Positions 7,695 to 17,224 of a stretch of DNA of 64,000 bases are shown here, piece by piece; within the stretch, counting starts at the first letter, position 1; each line of letters starts with the position of its first letter. Position numbers and translations under genes: made by a program. A model generated the notes under the pieces. The model worked only from the letters and a program-made list of their open reading frames with translations. It made no database searches and had not been told where the DNA came from. The DNA comes from CAXSBR01 sp964252015 (GTDB lineage: Bacteria > Actinomycetota > Actinomycetes > Mycobacteriales > Jatrophihabitantaceae), in NCBI GenBank assembly GCA_964252015.1, contig CAXULW010000012.1, forward strand, positions 1 to 64,000, in the 5' to 3' direction.

Positions 7695-8777
7695 ATGGCA
7701 ACCGAATCCGACCTGGTCGATCTGCTGCGTGTCATCGGCGACCGCGCCCCGACCCCCGAAAACACACTCAACCGGCTGATGCTGCCGACTGCGCCGGCGA
7801 CGCCGTCCGAGCCGCGGCCGTCCCACCGTCGCTGGCTGCCGATCGCCTCAGCTGCCGCAGCCGTGGTGGCGTTAGTGGCGGTGTCGGTCGTGGTGCGCGG
7901 CGACGACCCGCACCACCCTGGCGCCGCGGAGGGCCCAGGGCCCGCTGCGTCCGCACCGCCGGTAGCCCCCTTCCCTTACCGCCTGCCGTTGAACGCCTAC
8001 TACGCGTCCGAGACACAACGGCGCACACTGCAGCGCGCCCAGTTCGTGCTGGCCCAACGATGCGCGCTGGCGCACGGGGTGAACGTGCCGACCGCCCGAA
8101 TCCCTGCCGGCGACCAGTGGCCAGCGTTCCTTTCCACCGTGGCTGACGACATCCGCCCGGTGACCGTTGCCCAGGCCCGTACGATCGGCTACAACCTCTA
8201 TCCCAGCGGCACCTCAGCCGTTGACAATGCCCAAGCGGGTTTGACGCCGCGGCAGCGTGAGATCTTCGCAGGGTGGACCAGCGATCTGAAGCTGCCGCAG
8301 CCAACCAGCACGTTCCTGCTCGACGGCGGGTGTCTCGGCCAGGCCGCACAGACGCTCCTAGAAAATGCAACACCGGCGTCACTGCCAGGTCAGTGGACCA
8401 GCGACGGGCTGCCCGGGCTGTTCGACGACGACATCGCGGTCAACGACTACCTGAACGCGGCCCGCACCGGCGAAACCACGCCGACGGTCCAACAGGCGCA
8501 GAAACGATGGTCGGCCTGCATGGCCGCGCACGGCTATCCCGGGCTGAGCACCACCACGGACGCGATCCAGAAGATTCCCAACATGCAATCAGCCAACGCC
8601 AAACTCAAGGCCGTCCAAGACGTGCAGTGCAAACAGGCGACCGGGTTCATGAAGGTGTGGATGGCGTCGATCACCAAGGCCCAGAAGGCAGTGATCGCAG
8701 CACACCGAACGCAGCTCGCTGGGTTCAAGAAGCGGCTCGCCACGCGAATGGCAAACGCAGCGAAAGCGTTGAAATAA
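7695..8777 (+). CDS. Single-pass membrane protein, putative anti-sigma partner (cassette 1)
   Basis: 360 residues. A cytoplasmic segment of about 45 residues (MATESDLVDLLRVIGDRAPT...) is followed by one transmembrane helix at about 47-68 (IASAAAAVVALVAVSVVVRG) and a long extracytoplasmic domain rich in Ala, Gln and Thr, with several Cys. The layout and the three-base spacing to the sigma gene support an anti-sigma or sensor role. No zinc-binding ZAS motif (HxxxCxxC) is present in the N-terminal segment, so inhibition would have to use another interface. The extracytoplasmic domain matches no family I recognise. Confidence 0.75.
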   Translation: MATESDLVDLLRVIGDRAPTPENTLNRLMLPTAPATPSEPRPSHRRWLPIASAAAAVVALVAVSVVVRGDDPHHPGAAEGPGPAASAPPVAPFPYRLPLNAYYASETQRRTLQRAQFVLAQRCALAHGVNVPTARIPAGDQWPAFLSTVADDIRPVTVAQARTIGYNLYPSGTSAVDNAQAGLTPRQREIFAGWTSDLKLPQPTSTFLLDGGCLGQAAQTLLENATPASLPGQWTSDGLPGLFDDDIAVNDYLNAARTGETTPTVQQAQKRWSACMAAHGYPGLSTTTDAIQKIPNMQSANAKLKAVQDVQCKQATGFMKVWMASITKAQKAVIAAHRTQLAGFKKRLATRMANAAKALK

Positions 8778-8813
8778 CCGCGCGGGCATCCGCTCCACCT
8801 CCCGCCTTCCAGC

Positions 8814-9021
8814 CGCCCAAGCCGTCTCGTCCCGGTTACCGCCCCTGTCCGGGCGGCCGCCCGGATGGGAACGGACACAGGCACGAGATGCCTGCAAGCG
8901 GACCCAGCCACGGAGCAAGTCGGGCTCTGCCCACCCGGCTCGAGCCGCCCAAGCCGTATCGTCCCGGTAGTGGCCCCTGTCCGGGCGGCCGCCCGGATAG
9001 GAACGTTGACCGGGACGCGCC
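8814..9021. repeat. Two tandem copies of the GC-palindrome repeat (copies 3 and 4)
   Basis: Two about 68-bp direct repeats, each starting CCGCCCAAGCCGT and containing the perfect 18-bp palindrome TCCGGGCGGCCGCCCGGA (8848-8865 and 8980-8997) and the tail GGGAACG / AGGAACG. They lie between the end of the cassette-1 membrane protein and the next acetyltransferase. Either palindrome could fold into a strong hairpin, but no T-tract follows, so a classical terminator is not supported. Confidence 0.85.
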
Positions 9022-9072
9022 GCCCAGTGGCCGATCGCCGTCCGGGCGCCGACTGTGCTGCAGGATGGACAG

Positions 9073-9531
9073 GTGACCGAGATCCGGGCCGCAATGACTT
9101 CAGACGCCGAGGACATGGCCGAGGTGCAGAACGCGATCTTCCGCGCAGGACTTCGAGCGAGCGCCGTCGACGTCGAGTTAATCCGCGAGCGGTACCTCGA
9201 CACGGAGCACTCGGTCGCATGCACCGTCGCCGAGCAGGAGGGCCGGGTTGTCGGCTTCCAATCGCTCAAGCGGGCGTGGATCGGGAACCCCTACGACGTG
9301 GCTGAAGGTTGGGGCATCATCGGAACCCACATCCACCCCGATGCTGGCCGGGGTGGCTTGGGCCGACGCCTGTTCGTCGCGTCGTTGGCAGCGGCGAAGA
9401 CCGCTGGGTTGCAGCACATTGACGCGAGCATCGGCGCCGACAATCTCCCTGGTCTGGCCTACTACTCGGCTATGGGCTTCACGCCGTACCGAGAGGGCAG
9501 CGGCGTCATCGCGCACCGCTTCGACGTCTGA
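9073..9531 (+). CDS. GNAT-family N-acetyltransferase
   Basis: 152 residues from GTG 9073 (VTEIRAAMTSDAEDMAEVQN). The central WGIIGTHIHPDAGRGGLGRR is the beta-4/alpha-3 acetyl-CoA pyrophosphate loop (R/Q-x-x-G-x-G/A as AGRGGLG). The C-terminus has NLPGLAYYSAMGFTPYRE, the conserved YY-xxGF motif. Full length, apparently intact and free-standing. Substrate unknown; an amino-acid- or antibiotic-modifying role is possible but unsupported. Confidence 0.9.
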   Translation: MTEIRAAMTSDAEDMAEVQNAIFRAGLRASAVDVELIRERYLDTEHSVACTVAEQEGRVVGFQSLKRAWIGNPYDVAEGWGIIGTHIHPDAGRGGLGRRLFVASLAAAKTAGLQHIDASIGADNLPGLAYYSAMGFTPYREGSGVIAHRFDV

Positions 9532-9577
9532 TCGGTTGAGGGAGGGTGCGGCCCGCAAGGGGACCCTCAAACGGTTC

Positions 9578-9760
9578 AAATTCTCATCTGACGGCGCGTC
9601 CGGCGAGTGGTCCGCGTACGTCCCGCAGGACCTGCCCGATGCGACGCCCGGTCACCGTGCCCTATACGGCCGGGGTCCTGTCCGGGATAACCTCGCCGCG
9701 AAGTCTGAACGGCAGCACGGACGCCCGGCCGTCTGATCAGTCTTCGCCGGGTGATATTCC
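9578..9760. repeat. Dispersed stem-loop repeat family, copy A (5' module only)
   Basis: Contains GGCGCGTCCGGCGAGTGGTC, CGCAGGACCTGCCCG, AAGTCTGAACGGCAGCACGG and GTCTGATCAGTCTTCGCCGG. The first two strings match copy D (about 24690-24760), and the last two match copies B and C. The CTG-rich 3' stem-loop of the other copies is missing here. It occupies a convergent intergenic region between an acetyltransferase and the 9906-11237 gene. Confidence 0.75.
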
Positions 9761-9786
9761 GCCCTTGATGTTTGACATCAGCCGTT

Positions 9787-9804
9787 AGCGCTCAGTTGAG
9801 CGCT
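9787..9804. terminator. Short perfect hairpin between convergent genes
   Basis: AGCGCTCA-GT-TGAGCGCT, 8-bp perfect arms. It is placed between the 3' ends of two convergent genes (9531 and 9906), so a bidirectional terminator is possible. There is no U-tract and the loop is only two bases, so the role is uncertain. Confidence 0.4.
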
Positions 9805-9905
9805 GACTTCAAGCCCAATCCCCGACGCAACGGGCTCCACGGCGCAACGTTGGGGGCCGGCGGGCTCACCCTGAAGATTGACGCCAGCACATTCCCAGGC
9901 TCCGG

Positions 9906-11237
9906 TCACGTGTCGAGGACACCGTCTACGGCTTCGTCGGCCGGCGCGAGGTAGTTGGTATCGAGGTCTTCCATCAGATGTATGTCGGCGTACCCGAGAT
10001 CGAAGGGCGACCCGCCATCGTCGAAGAGCGGGAGCGTTCGGCGCAGCACGAGGCCCGGTCGACGTCGGTGCCGCATCGTGATCACCACGGACGCGTCGGG
10101 CCATCCGCCTGCTATATGTACCGAGGAGTCGCTCAGCCCGCCGCTGAGCGGTGCGGTCGTGCCGTCCGGACTGCGCCAGAAGCTCTGCAGGTGGCCGAAC
10201 TTGTCACGGGCCGCGTCGAGGTGGACGCGGATGTCGTCGTCTGATGGCCGGCGCAGCGGCGGCGCGAACTGGGAGACGTCGATCGAGTCGGGACTGTGGA
10301 CGGTGTGCACAGCGCCCGCGGGCGAGACGGTCAGAACCTCCACGCCGCGGTCGCGCGGAACAGCAAGGAAGCGGCGGCGCGCCACGGTCAGCCACAGCTC
10401 CCCGCCGACGGCGTGCGCGTCGCCGACCAGTCCGCGACCGAGATCGACCCGCACCCGCGGTCGACCGGTGTCCAGGTCATGACCGACGGCGACGACTCGG
10501 CGGTCGATCTTGTCCCCAGTACGCGGGGCGCCGACCCACCAGACCAGCCCGCCGGCTCGCACACCGTGGCGCAGGACCGTAGCCGGGTCTTCTTCCAGCC
10601 ACATCCACGAATACGGATTCCATGGCCCGGTCTCGGGGACATCGCCGGTCACCGGTACTGCGCCGGCCAGACCAGTGGCCAGCAAGCTGTCCCGCGCCAC
10701 CCGAATCACGCGGGTCGGATACTCGAAGCTCCACGAACCGTGCCCGCCCGGATGCGCCAGCGGCGGCTCCGCCATCTCCATAAAGACGTCCGCGTCGCGG
10801 ATGCTGATCACGTTGACCGGCGCCGGCGTATCTAACTGCGTCGACGAGCCGTCGTGACGAACCGCGAGGACACGACCCGGCGACAACGGCGGCGGCGGCG
10901 CCGGCGGGTCTCCGAGATCTATCCCGGGCGCATCGGCAAACCACGCGATATCCGGGTCCGCGGCCGCCAACGTCACGTGACCATCGACCTGCACAACCGT
11001 GCAACCGTCGGGCCCCACCCACACCACCTGACCGCCTTCGCCGACCACGATGCCGACACCGTCGGCCACAACAACGCGGGTGACTTCGGGATCGACCCGA
11101 CGCTGCGGCCACGGCCAGGCCACCAGCATCATGGGTTCGTCGTCTACGACCCGCGCGGCTACCGGCCACGACTCATCGACCAACCACGTGGCGCCAGCAC
11201 TGCGAATAATTCGAGCCGGACGAAGAAAGCGAATCAT
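9906..11237 (-). CDS. Hypothetical protein, probable beta-propeller
   Basis: About 443 residues from ATG 11237 (MIRFLRPARIIRSAGATWLV). The sequence is a run of short beta-strand repeats: a hydrophobic strand, a turn with D/G-P, then a charged pair. Examples are VVVADGVGIVVGEGGQVVWV, VHTVHSPDSIDVSQF and LWLTVARRRFLAVPRDRGVE. This suggests a propeller or other all-beta fold. No signal peptide or transmembrane helix is visible, so it is probably cytosolic. An upstream ATG at 11249 is an alternative start. No function assigned and no operon partner. Confidence 0.7.
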   Translation of the reverse strand: MIRFLRPARIIRSAGATWLVDESWPVAARVVDDEPMMLVAWPWPQRRVDPEVTRVVVADGVGIVVGEGGQVVWVGPDGCTVVQVDGHVTLAAADPDIAWFADAPGIDLGDPPAPPPPLSPGRVLAVRHDGSSTQLDTPAPVNVISIRDADVFMEMAEPPLAHPGGHGSWSFEYPTRVIRVARDSLLATGLAGAVPVTGDVPETGPWNPYSWMWLEEDPATVLRHGVRAGGLVWWVGAPRTGDKIDRRVVAVGHDLDTGRPRVRVDLGRGLVGDAHAVGGELWLTVARRRFLAVPRDRGVEVLTVSPAGAVHTVHSPDSIDVSQFAPPLRRPSDDDIRVHLDAARDKFGHLQSFWRSPDGTTAPLSGGLSDSSVHIAGGWPDASVVITMRHRRRPGLVLRRTLPLFDDGGSPFDLGYADIHLMEDLDTNYLAPADEAVDGVLDT

Positions 11238-11436
11238 GTCGACGCCCACCGATTCGGCGACGGGGTACGACCACCCCGGCGGCGGGCCACCAGCCGCGAG
11301 CCTACGACGCGTAACGCATCAGCCGAACACCCTTCCCTCACACCCCCGGACGCCAGACCGAAGTTGAGAAACACCCAACACCGGTATCTGCCGAACCGCC
11401 ACCAGGCAGGTGGATCAGCGAAGCTGCCCTTAGCAA

Positions 11437-11640
11437 GCGCGTCCGACGCGGACAGCCCGCAGGACCTGCCCGGCCACCGCGTCCTCTACGGTTTGCGTCC
11501 CCGGTGGGCTAACCCCGCCAAGTCTGAACAGCGGGACGGAGACCCGGCGTCTGATCAATCTTCACCGGTCGACCTGATCAATCTTTCTTGCTTCTCGACA
11601 CTCGCTGCTGTCGAGATGCAGCGAACCCGATTTATGAGCC
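11437..11640. repeat. Dispersed stem-loop repeat family, copy B
   Basis: 5' module: GCGCGTCCGACGCGGACAGC, CGCAGGACCTGCCCGG, AAGTCTGAACAGCGGGACGG, GTCTGATCAATCTTCACCGG. 3' module: TGATCAATCTTTCTTGC followed by the arms TCTCGACA (11593-11600) and TGTCGAGA (11609-11616) around an 8-base loop. It sits upstream of the 9906-11237 gene and downstream of the HAD gene. The rest of 11250-11743 holds no gene I can support. Confidence 0.8.
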
Positions 11641-11743
11641 CCTGTAATCCGATTGCGGAAGAACGAACCGCTCGGAAGCGGCAAACCGGAACGGTCCGAT
11701 GACTGGACCCGTTCACCGGGTGCCGCCCGCAAGGATCGGCAGC

Positions 11744-12610
11744 TCAGACGGCGGGATAGTTCACCGTCAGAAAATGCTGCGCGATCCAGTGGGCGACGCT
11801 GTCCGCGTCGTTGTCGTCGATGACTTCGCTCGCGGCCGCGCGGACCTCGGGCACGGCGTTGGCGACCGCTATGGAGTGATCGGCGATGGCAAACATCGGC
11901 AGGTCGTGGTGGTTGTCCCCGAAGGTGATCATGGTAGGTGCGCCCAGTTGCTGCTTGAGGGCGGATAGAGCGGCCGCCTTGTTCCCCTGCACCGACGTCA
12001 GTTCCAACCACCAGGTTCCGGCGGTATAGACGTCCTCGCTGAACGTGGAGTGACAGCCACGCGGAGAAAGCCGCGCGCGGACACCGGCCAGGGCGGAGTG
12101 GTCACCGATCAGGGAGATGTAGAAGACAGCGCTCGGGTCGATCTGGGACCAGTCATCCAAGGGCATCAGGCGAGGGTCGCCGTCCCGGTCTCGTAGAAAC
12201 GTCTCCACCCATCTGTTCGGACGAGCGGCCACCCAGCAGACGCGATCGCGACCCTGGTGCATGGCGAACACGATGGGCTGGACCTCGCCCGAGTTCGCGG
12301 TTGCCTCGAGCACCTGCAGCGTTGCCGCCACCGGCAAGAACTGAACGGCTGACACAACGCCCGAGCGCGGCTCGGCGACGACCGCACCGCCATAGGTGAC
12401 CACCGGAAGCGCCACGTTCAGCCCGCGGGTCACCCGCGACGCCGAGGTGAACGACCTCGCGGTCGCGTAGGTGAACAACCCGCCACCGGCGATGAAATCA
12501 TTCACGACCTGCACCGTCGCCGCGCTCAGCGTGCCGTCCGAACGCAACAGGGTCCCGTCCAGATCAGAGACCAGCAGAACCGACGTCGCCAAACCAGGAC
12601 GAACCAACAC
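11744..12610 (-). CDS. Cof-type HAD-superfamily phosphatase
   Basis: About 288 residues from GTG 12610. HAD motif I is LVSDLDGTLLRSDGTLS (nucleophile Asp and acid/base Asp). The Cof-type C2 cap is inserted in the middle. Motif III is the Lys in VQGNKAAALSAL and motif IV is ITFGDNHHDLPMF. Family members dephosphorylate sugar phosphates, FMN/PLP precursors and similar small molecules; the substrate cannot be predicted. The frame is open to 12691, but the residues before the GTG are Arg/Ala-rich and unlike the family. Confidence 0.9.
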   Translation of the reverse strand: MLVRPGLATSVLLVSDLDGTLLRSDGTLSAATVQVVNDFIAGGGLFTYATARSFTSASRVTRGLNVALPVVTYGGAVVAEPRSGVVSAVQFLPVAATLQVLEATANSGEVQPIVFAMHQGRDRVCWVAARPNRWVETFLRDRDGDPRLMPLDDWSQIDPSAVFYISLIGDHSALAGVRARLSPRGCHSTFSEDVYTAGTWWLELTSVQGNKAAALSALKQQLGAPTMITFGDNHHDLPMFAIADHSIAVANAVPEVRAAASEVIDDNDADSVAHWIAQHFLTVNYPAV

Positions 12611-12865
12611 CCGATCGACGTTAGCGGCCGAGGATCTTCCGGTCGCGGCCGCCGCCTGCCTTCCGATCGACGCGGATCGACGATCGGGCAAGTTGCAGAG
12701 TCCTGACGAGGACAGGGGCCATCTCGATCGGCACGCTCACCTTTTGACGCGGACGATGCCGTCTTCACTTGCCCAACTGGCCACGCAGCTTGCGCCGCCC
12801 TGCGGAATATCCGACACACGCCGAACCGCTCAACGGCTAGAACCCGATGGCAACTGACCGTCTTG

Positions 12866-13735
12866 CTAAGTCGTGGGCCAGACCTGCTGGGCGACGCGGC
12901 GGAAGTTGCCGTTGAGCACCGCCTCAATGTGCGTGGCGGTCCAACCCCGGGCGGTCAGGGCGCCGGCGAGGGTGAGCAGCACCTCGGGCGCCATCCACTC
13001 GATCGGCCCCCAGCGGGTGTAGCTCTCATCGAACAGGGCCGGGTTGCCGGCGAGTTCGGTGAGGAAATCCTGGTATTCGAAGGAGTAGTCGGTGCTCACG
13101 CCGACGTGGTCGATACCGACGAGATCGACCGCGGTCTCGATGTGGCGGATCAACGCATCCAGGGTGGGGGTGTTCGGTCCGAGGAAGATCCCGACGCCGG
13201 TGATCCCGATGACCCCGCCGGTAGCGGCGCAGGCCCGGGCCTGGTCGTCGGTGATGTTGCGGGGGTGATCCCAGACCGAGCGCAGACACGAGTGGCTGTA
13301 CACGACAGGGGCTTGCGACACCTCACACAGATCCAGACCGGTGCGGGCGCTGCAGTGCGAGCCGTCGACGACCATACCGGCCGCGTTCATCCCGGCGACG
13401 AGCGCTCTCCCCCACGCCGTCAGGCCGGTGTTGTCGGTGTCGAGGCACCCGCCGCCGGCGATGTTGGCGTGTGGTTGTAACTGGGCAGCATCGTGCGCAC
13501 ACCGAGCTCGGCGAAGCGGTGCACCACGCCGACGTCACCCTCGAGCGGCGCGCAGTCCTCCAGATCGAACGCGACCACCACGTTCCCCGCCGCGGCCGCC
13601 GCGTCGATCGCCGTGACGGTGTCAACCAGCTGAAGCCGAGGGTGCGCGTCGACTCGGGACCGGAACGCGGTCAGCAGTCCAAGCGACCAGCCCTCGAGTG
13701 CGGTGAGTAGCCCACGTTCACCGAGACGAACCCGC
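12866..13735 (-). pseudogene. Membrane-dipeptidase-like (peptidase M19) gene, truncated and frameshifted
   Basis: The intact 3' frame (12866-13390) reads AAGMVVDGSHCSARTGLDLC, YSHSCLRSVWDHPRNITDDQ, VGIDHVGVSTDYSF, all typical of the renal-dipeptidase family: metal-ligand His residues in DGSHC and YSHS, and the Asp of STDY. Upstream, other frames encode GGFVSVNVGYSPHS, GLLTAFRSRVDAHPRLQLVD and DLEDCAPLEGDVGVVHRFAE, the N-terminal half, separated by at least two frameshifts (near 13470 and 13700). The very N-terminus with the HxD metal ligands was not found. The gene is clearly broken. Confidence 0.8.
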
Positions 13736-13986
13736 CAAGGGCTGGGCGCAGGTACCGGTCGCGTTAGTTGACGTCGGCGTCAACGTCAAGCGGCAAACAC
13801 GTGTGCTGGTCCCACAGCCACCCGGTTGGCGTTGTCCTCACACCGCCATCATCCTGGCCACGGGCTCGTCGAGAGGCGCTGACCCGCCGTGGCCGTCGCG
13901 CGCGCTGCTGGACGCCGCCGCATGCCCCGAGTAGCAGCGCACCGCGTCCGATCCGGGCGGCTGGACCGGGCGATAGGTTCCTACCC

Positions 13987-14751
13987 GTGGTCTTGCCCGG
14001 TCGGCCCCAGGATTCTCCCGGTCGCGGTCAAGACGGGGTTGTCTTATGGGACTTCGACGGCACCTTGGCCTGGCGGTCGGGGATGTGGCGCGCAGCTCTG
14101 ATCACGGCGTTGGACCGCGTCAGCGACGGCCACGGACTCGGCGGCGAGGAACTCCGCTCCGGGCTGCAGAACGGGTTCCCGTGGCACCGCCCGGACGACG
14201 TCCACCTACACCTGGACACCGCGCAGGCATGGTGGGCCGCGCTGCACCCGATGCTGGTGCACGCCTACGAACAAGCCGGCGTCGACCACGACCTGGCCGT
14301 TGCCGCGGCCACGCGCGTTCCCGAGGCCTACGTCGATCCCTCGTACTGGACGGTGTTCGACGACACCCGCCCGGTGTTGACCCGCCTGCGCGAAGCGGGC
14401 TGGCGCCACGTCGTGCTCAGCAACCACGTCCCCGAGCTCCCGAACCTCGTCCACGACCTCGGCCTGGACGACCTCATCGCGGACGTGATCACCTCGGCCG
14501 TGACCGGATACGAGAAACCACACCCACAGATGTTCACGGACGCGATCCACCGAGTCGGTTCACCGGAACGGGTCTGGATGGTTGGTGACAGCCCTACCGC
14601 TGACATCGCCGGCGCCGAACGCGCCGGCATTTCCGCCCTGCTCGTTCGCACTTCCCCCGCCCCTGGCATCCCCGGTCGGGACCTGCACTGGGCCGCTGAC
14701 CTCATCCTCGCCCGAACCACAAGCGGGGCATCGGCGGGCCCGGCCGGATGA
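13987..14751 (+). CDS. HAD-superfamily hydrolase (phosphoglycolate-phosphatase-like)
   Basis: 254 residues from GTG 13987. Motif I is VVLWDFDGTLAWRSGMW, motif II the Ser/Asn in HVVLSNHVPELPNL, motif III the Lys in VTGYEKPHPQMFTDAI and motif IV VWMVGDSPTADIAGAERAGI. The order and spacing fit the helical C1-cap group of HAD phosphatases, as in Gph-like or FMN-hydrolase-like proteins. Cytosolic; substrate unknown. The preceding 200 bases are open in frame but code-poor. Confidence 0.9.
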   Translation: MVLPGRPQDSPGRGQDGVVLWDFDGTLAWRSGMWRAALITALDRVSDGHGLGGEELRSGLQNGFPWHRPDDVHLHLDTAQAWWAALHPMLVHAYEQAGVDHDLAVAAATRVPEAYVDPSYWTVFDDTRPVLTRLREAGWRHVVLSNHVPELPNLVHDLGLDDLIADVITSAVTGYEKPHPQMFTDAIHRVGSPERVWMVGDSPTADIAGAERAGISALLVRTSPAPGIPGRDLHWAADLILARTTSGASAGPAG

Positions 14752-15056
14752 TCGCGAACTTTGATCGCTTCGTCGAATCTCGCGGGTCTAGTCAACGTTC
14801 AACGGGGAATCTGCTCAGACTTCCCTGCATCTCAACAGCTGCTGTGAGCAAACAGCCCTCGTACTCTAAGTAGGAGCCAGCTGTGAACGAGGCAGGTGCT
14901 TGCCGATCTACAGGGCGGGCTGTCCTGTCATGCTTTCGTCATGATCAGCGAGACCCAGCTCAGGACGCGATTCCCTGTCGATGATGCAGTGCTTTCCGAT
15001 CTGCACGCGGGCGTTCTGTGATCCAGCCGCGCCGCTAAGACCGATAGGAGGGGTTC
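14752..15056. repeat. Intergenic region with dispersed repeat, copy E (3' module)
   Basis: 14820-14878 reads CTTCCCTGCATCTCAACAGC, then TGCTGTGAG (a small hairpin with CTCAACAG) and CAAACAGCCCTCGTACTC. This matches the 3' module of copies C and D, including the string CAAACAGCCCTCGT. The rest of the region carries only the ribosome-binding site AGGAGGGG before the next gene. Confidence 0.7.
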
Positions 15057-15419
15057 GTGACCGGTCTCCCCCAGCCCATCCTGGTTCTGCGGAAGATGCC
15101 AGTGCACCTGGGTGGGGATCTGACCAAGATGGCGGACCTGATGATTCACCACGGCCAGCTCACCCTGACCTGGGTGAGATGGGGACTAGCACCCGCGTGG
15201 GGCGGCGAGCCGTATCGCCAGACTGGCGGCCACGTCGACATCCTCACGTACCGGTTTCCGCCGTGGCAGAACTCGGTGCTCTGTCTTGGCGGGGTGAGCG
15301 AGCCGGCGACGGTGACCATGACCCCCCGTCAACGGTCGCACATCGCGGCCGCGCTCCAGTGGGCCGGCTTCGACGTCACCGTCCGCCAGGGCGGCTTCTT
15401 CGTGACCTACCGTCTGTAG
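15057..15419 (+). CDS. Hypothetical protein
   Basis: 120 residues from a GTG preceded by TAGGAGGGG, a near-perfect Shine-Dalgarno at the right distance, so the start is secure. It has alternating strands and a C-terminal TPRQRSHIAAALQWAGFDVT, followed by a strand ending FFVTYRL. The acidic content is low and there is no signal peptide. No family recognised. It may be co-transcribed with the gene at 15529. Confidence 0.7.
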   Translation: MTGLPQPILVLRKMPVHLGGDLTKMADLMIHHGQLTLTWVRWGLAPAWGGEPYRQTGGHVDILTYRFPPWQNSVLCLGGVSEPATVTMTPRQRSHIAAALQWAGFDVTVRQGGFFVTYRL

Positions 15420-15528
15420 CCAGCTCACGCGACCCGCTTGCTTTGCCCGATGCGATCTACGACTCCTTGTCTGACCAGTGGACCGCCACAGCTGCTTGGT
15501 TTGATTCGACGTTCGAGATGGGGTTTAC

Positions 15529-16032
15529 GTGGGTGGGTCGGGCTGGGAGTACCGGGTTCCGTTCGTGGGGAGTGTCGCCGGCTCGTTGGTCGCGACTCAG
15601 GAGCAGGTGTTGTCGTCTGGTGATTACATCTGGCCGTGGGAGTACGACGATGCTGGCCACGTTGACGTTGACGTTGGCGAGGACGACGACGACGTCGCAA
15701 CCCGTCCGAGGTCGCTGGCCGCGCTGGGGCGGGCGAAGCAGGTGGAGGAGTTCTGGGACGAGGGCACCCACTCCATCCTTGATGTCGAGCGGGTCTGGTC
15801 CGAGGAAGATGAGGACGTGTTTGGCCTAGTTCGTCCGCTCACGACAGATGAGGCGGAGCAGGTTTTCGGCGCCGAGACTCCGTCGGCGCTCGATTTTGAT
15901 CGAGTTCATCAGCCTGGCCCGTCCGGTCCGCTGGCCGACTTGACCGGTCCGAGATGGAGTGGCCGCAGCGTGGTCATTTATGCCGCCGGAGCACCGGTCG
16001 AGGTCTACTTCTGGGGTGTCTCCGGTGACTGA
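15529..16032 (+). CDS. Hypothetical protein, acidic
   Basis: 167 residues, with a strongly acidic middle (HVDVDVGEDDDDVATRPRSL). The start is uncertain. A different frame just upstream (about 15438-15530) also has protein-like composition, LPDAIYDSLSDQWTATAAWF then DSTFEMGFTWVGR, so the true gene may begin near 15438 and carry a frameshift near 15530. The C-terminus (WSGRSVVIYAAGAPVEVYFW) looks folded. No family recognised. Confidence 0.55.
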   Translation: MGGSGWEYRVPFVGSVAGSLVATQEQVLSSGDYIWPWEYDDAGHVDVDVGEDDDDVATRPRSLAALGRAKQVEEFWDEGTHSILDVERVWSEEDEDVFGLVRPLTTDEAEQVFGAETPSALDFDRVHQPGPSGPLADLTGPRWSGRSVVIYAAGAPVEVYFWGVSGD

Positions 16033-16117
16033 CGCACGCGCCAAATGGCTTACCCGTCGCTCGAATGCACACGGACCGAGAATCGCCCGTGTGTCGAACG
16101 GACAAGTGGGTTGAGAC

Positions 16118-17140
16118 GTGGAGCGTGATCTCCTGAGCGAGCTGAGGGGGGTATGTGCATCGGTCCGGGCCGCCGCTTCTGGGCCAGAGTTCGAGTGTCG
16201 AGACGAAACGCTGTATCGGGTGACCGAGGGTGGGATGGCAAACGTCGCCTATTTCTATCTGGAGCCGCCAGAGATCAGCCTCCCCGATCAAGGTCCGGAG
16301 GACGCGTTCACGGTGCAATTGGGCGCCCGCGCCGAGGGGTACACGCGCAACGAGCGCGCCTTCCCGGACGAGCTGGACCTCGACGTGAGCTTGGGCATCG
16401 GAGAGACTCGTCGGCGCTATTGGACTCCGACCTGGAGCCTCAGCCAGCCGGACAAGGCGGCGGATGAGGTCGCGCGCCTACTTAACACGTCCGGTGAGCG
16501 GTGGTTCGGCCGCTTCGACACGGTTGACCGGACGCTGGAAACCTTGGAGTCGCTCGCGCCCGACGACGATCACCAGACGTGGCTGCCGCCGCGGCTCGTG
16601 GCGATGCGGATACGCGCCCAACGCGGCGAGTTCGCCGACGCCTACCGAGATCTGCAAGAACATCTTGCCCAGCAAGACGGCGCGCCAACCAAACGGGACA
16701 CGCCCTACGGCGTGACCTTGGCGCGAGCATTGGCCTACGGAGTTCGCGTCCCGCCCGGCACCGAGGAGTACGTCCGGCTTGGTTGGGCGTGGCGGGCAGC
16801 TCAGCTGGTCAAGCACGACCGCTTCCTCGACGAGGAAGACCTCGATGCGGTTGACAAGGCAGAGGCGTTCCCGCTTAGTGCCTGGCTCGATCGGGTCCCT
16901 GTGATCAGCTCTCGCGGCAAACAACTGCAGGTGACGCAGACCGCAGAAGCAGAAATCACGTGCGAGGTGGCACGCTTTCTTCAAAGTCAGATCCGCATCC
17001 GACTTCAGGCTGATTGGCCACTATGCCCTAGCCACCGAGCTACCCTCGACGTCCGCCTGGAGAGCGACGCCGCCGTCTGGTATTGCCAGAACTCCACACA
17101 CACTGTCGCGCCCGTAGGACGACTGCCGAGTTCCGTCTAA
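16118..17140 (+). CDS. Hypothetical protein with DUF4304-like N-terminal part
   Basis: 340 residues. The N-terminal 110 residues (YRVTEGGMANVAYFYLEPPE, then AFTVQLGARAEGYTRNE) resemble the DUF4304 pattern, in which a protein of unknown role begins with a Phe/Arg-rich strand followed by a F-T-V/I-N/Q-L-G strand. The middle is helical and may be TPR-like (LVAMRIRAQRGEFADAYRDL). The C-terminus has CPSHRATLDVRLES and WYCQNSTHTVAPVGRLPSSV, a possible small Cys-based zinc site. The family link is tentative. Start GTG 16118. Confidence 0.6.
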   Translation: MERDLLSELRGVCASVRAAASGPEFECRDETLYRVTEGGMANVAYFYLEPPEISLPDQGPEDAFTVQLGARAEGYTRNERAFPDELDLDVSLGIGETRRRYWTPTWSLSQPDKAADEVARLLNTSGERWFGRFDTVDRTLETLESLAPDDDHQTWLPPRLVAMRIRAQRGEFADAYRDLQEHLAQQDGAPTKRDTPYGVTLARALAYGVRVPPGTEEYVRLGWAWRAAQLVKHDRFLDEEDLDAVDKAEAFPLSAWLDRVPVISSRGKQLQVTQTAEAEITCEVARFLQSQIRIRLQADWPLCPSHRATLDVRLESDAAVWYCQNSTHTVAPVGRLPSSV

Positions 17141-17224
17141 TGACAATCACCGCATTATGGAGCTGCGCCGGCCCGCCGGCGTGGCCGTATCGATGCCCAG
17201 GTTGGGGATCTGCACTGCAATGAC

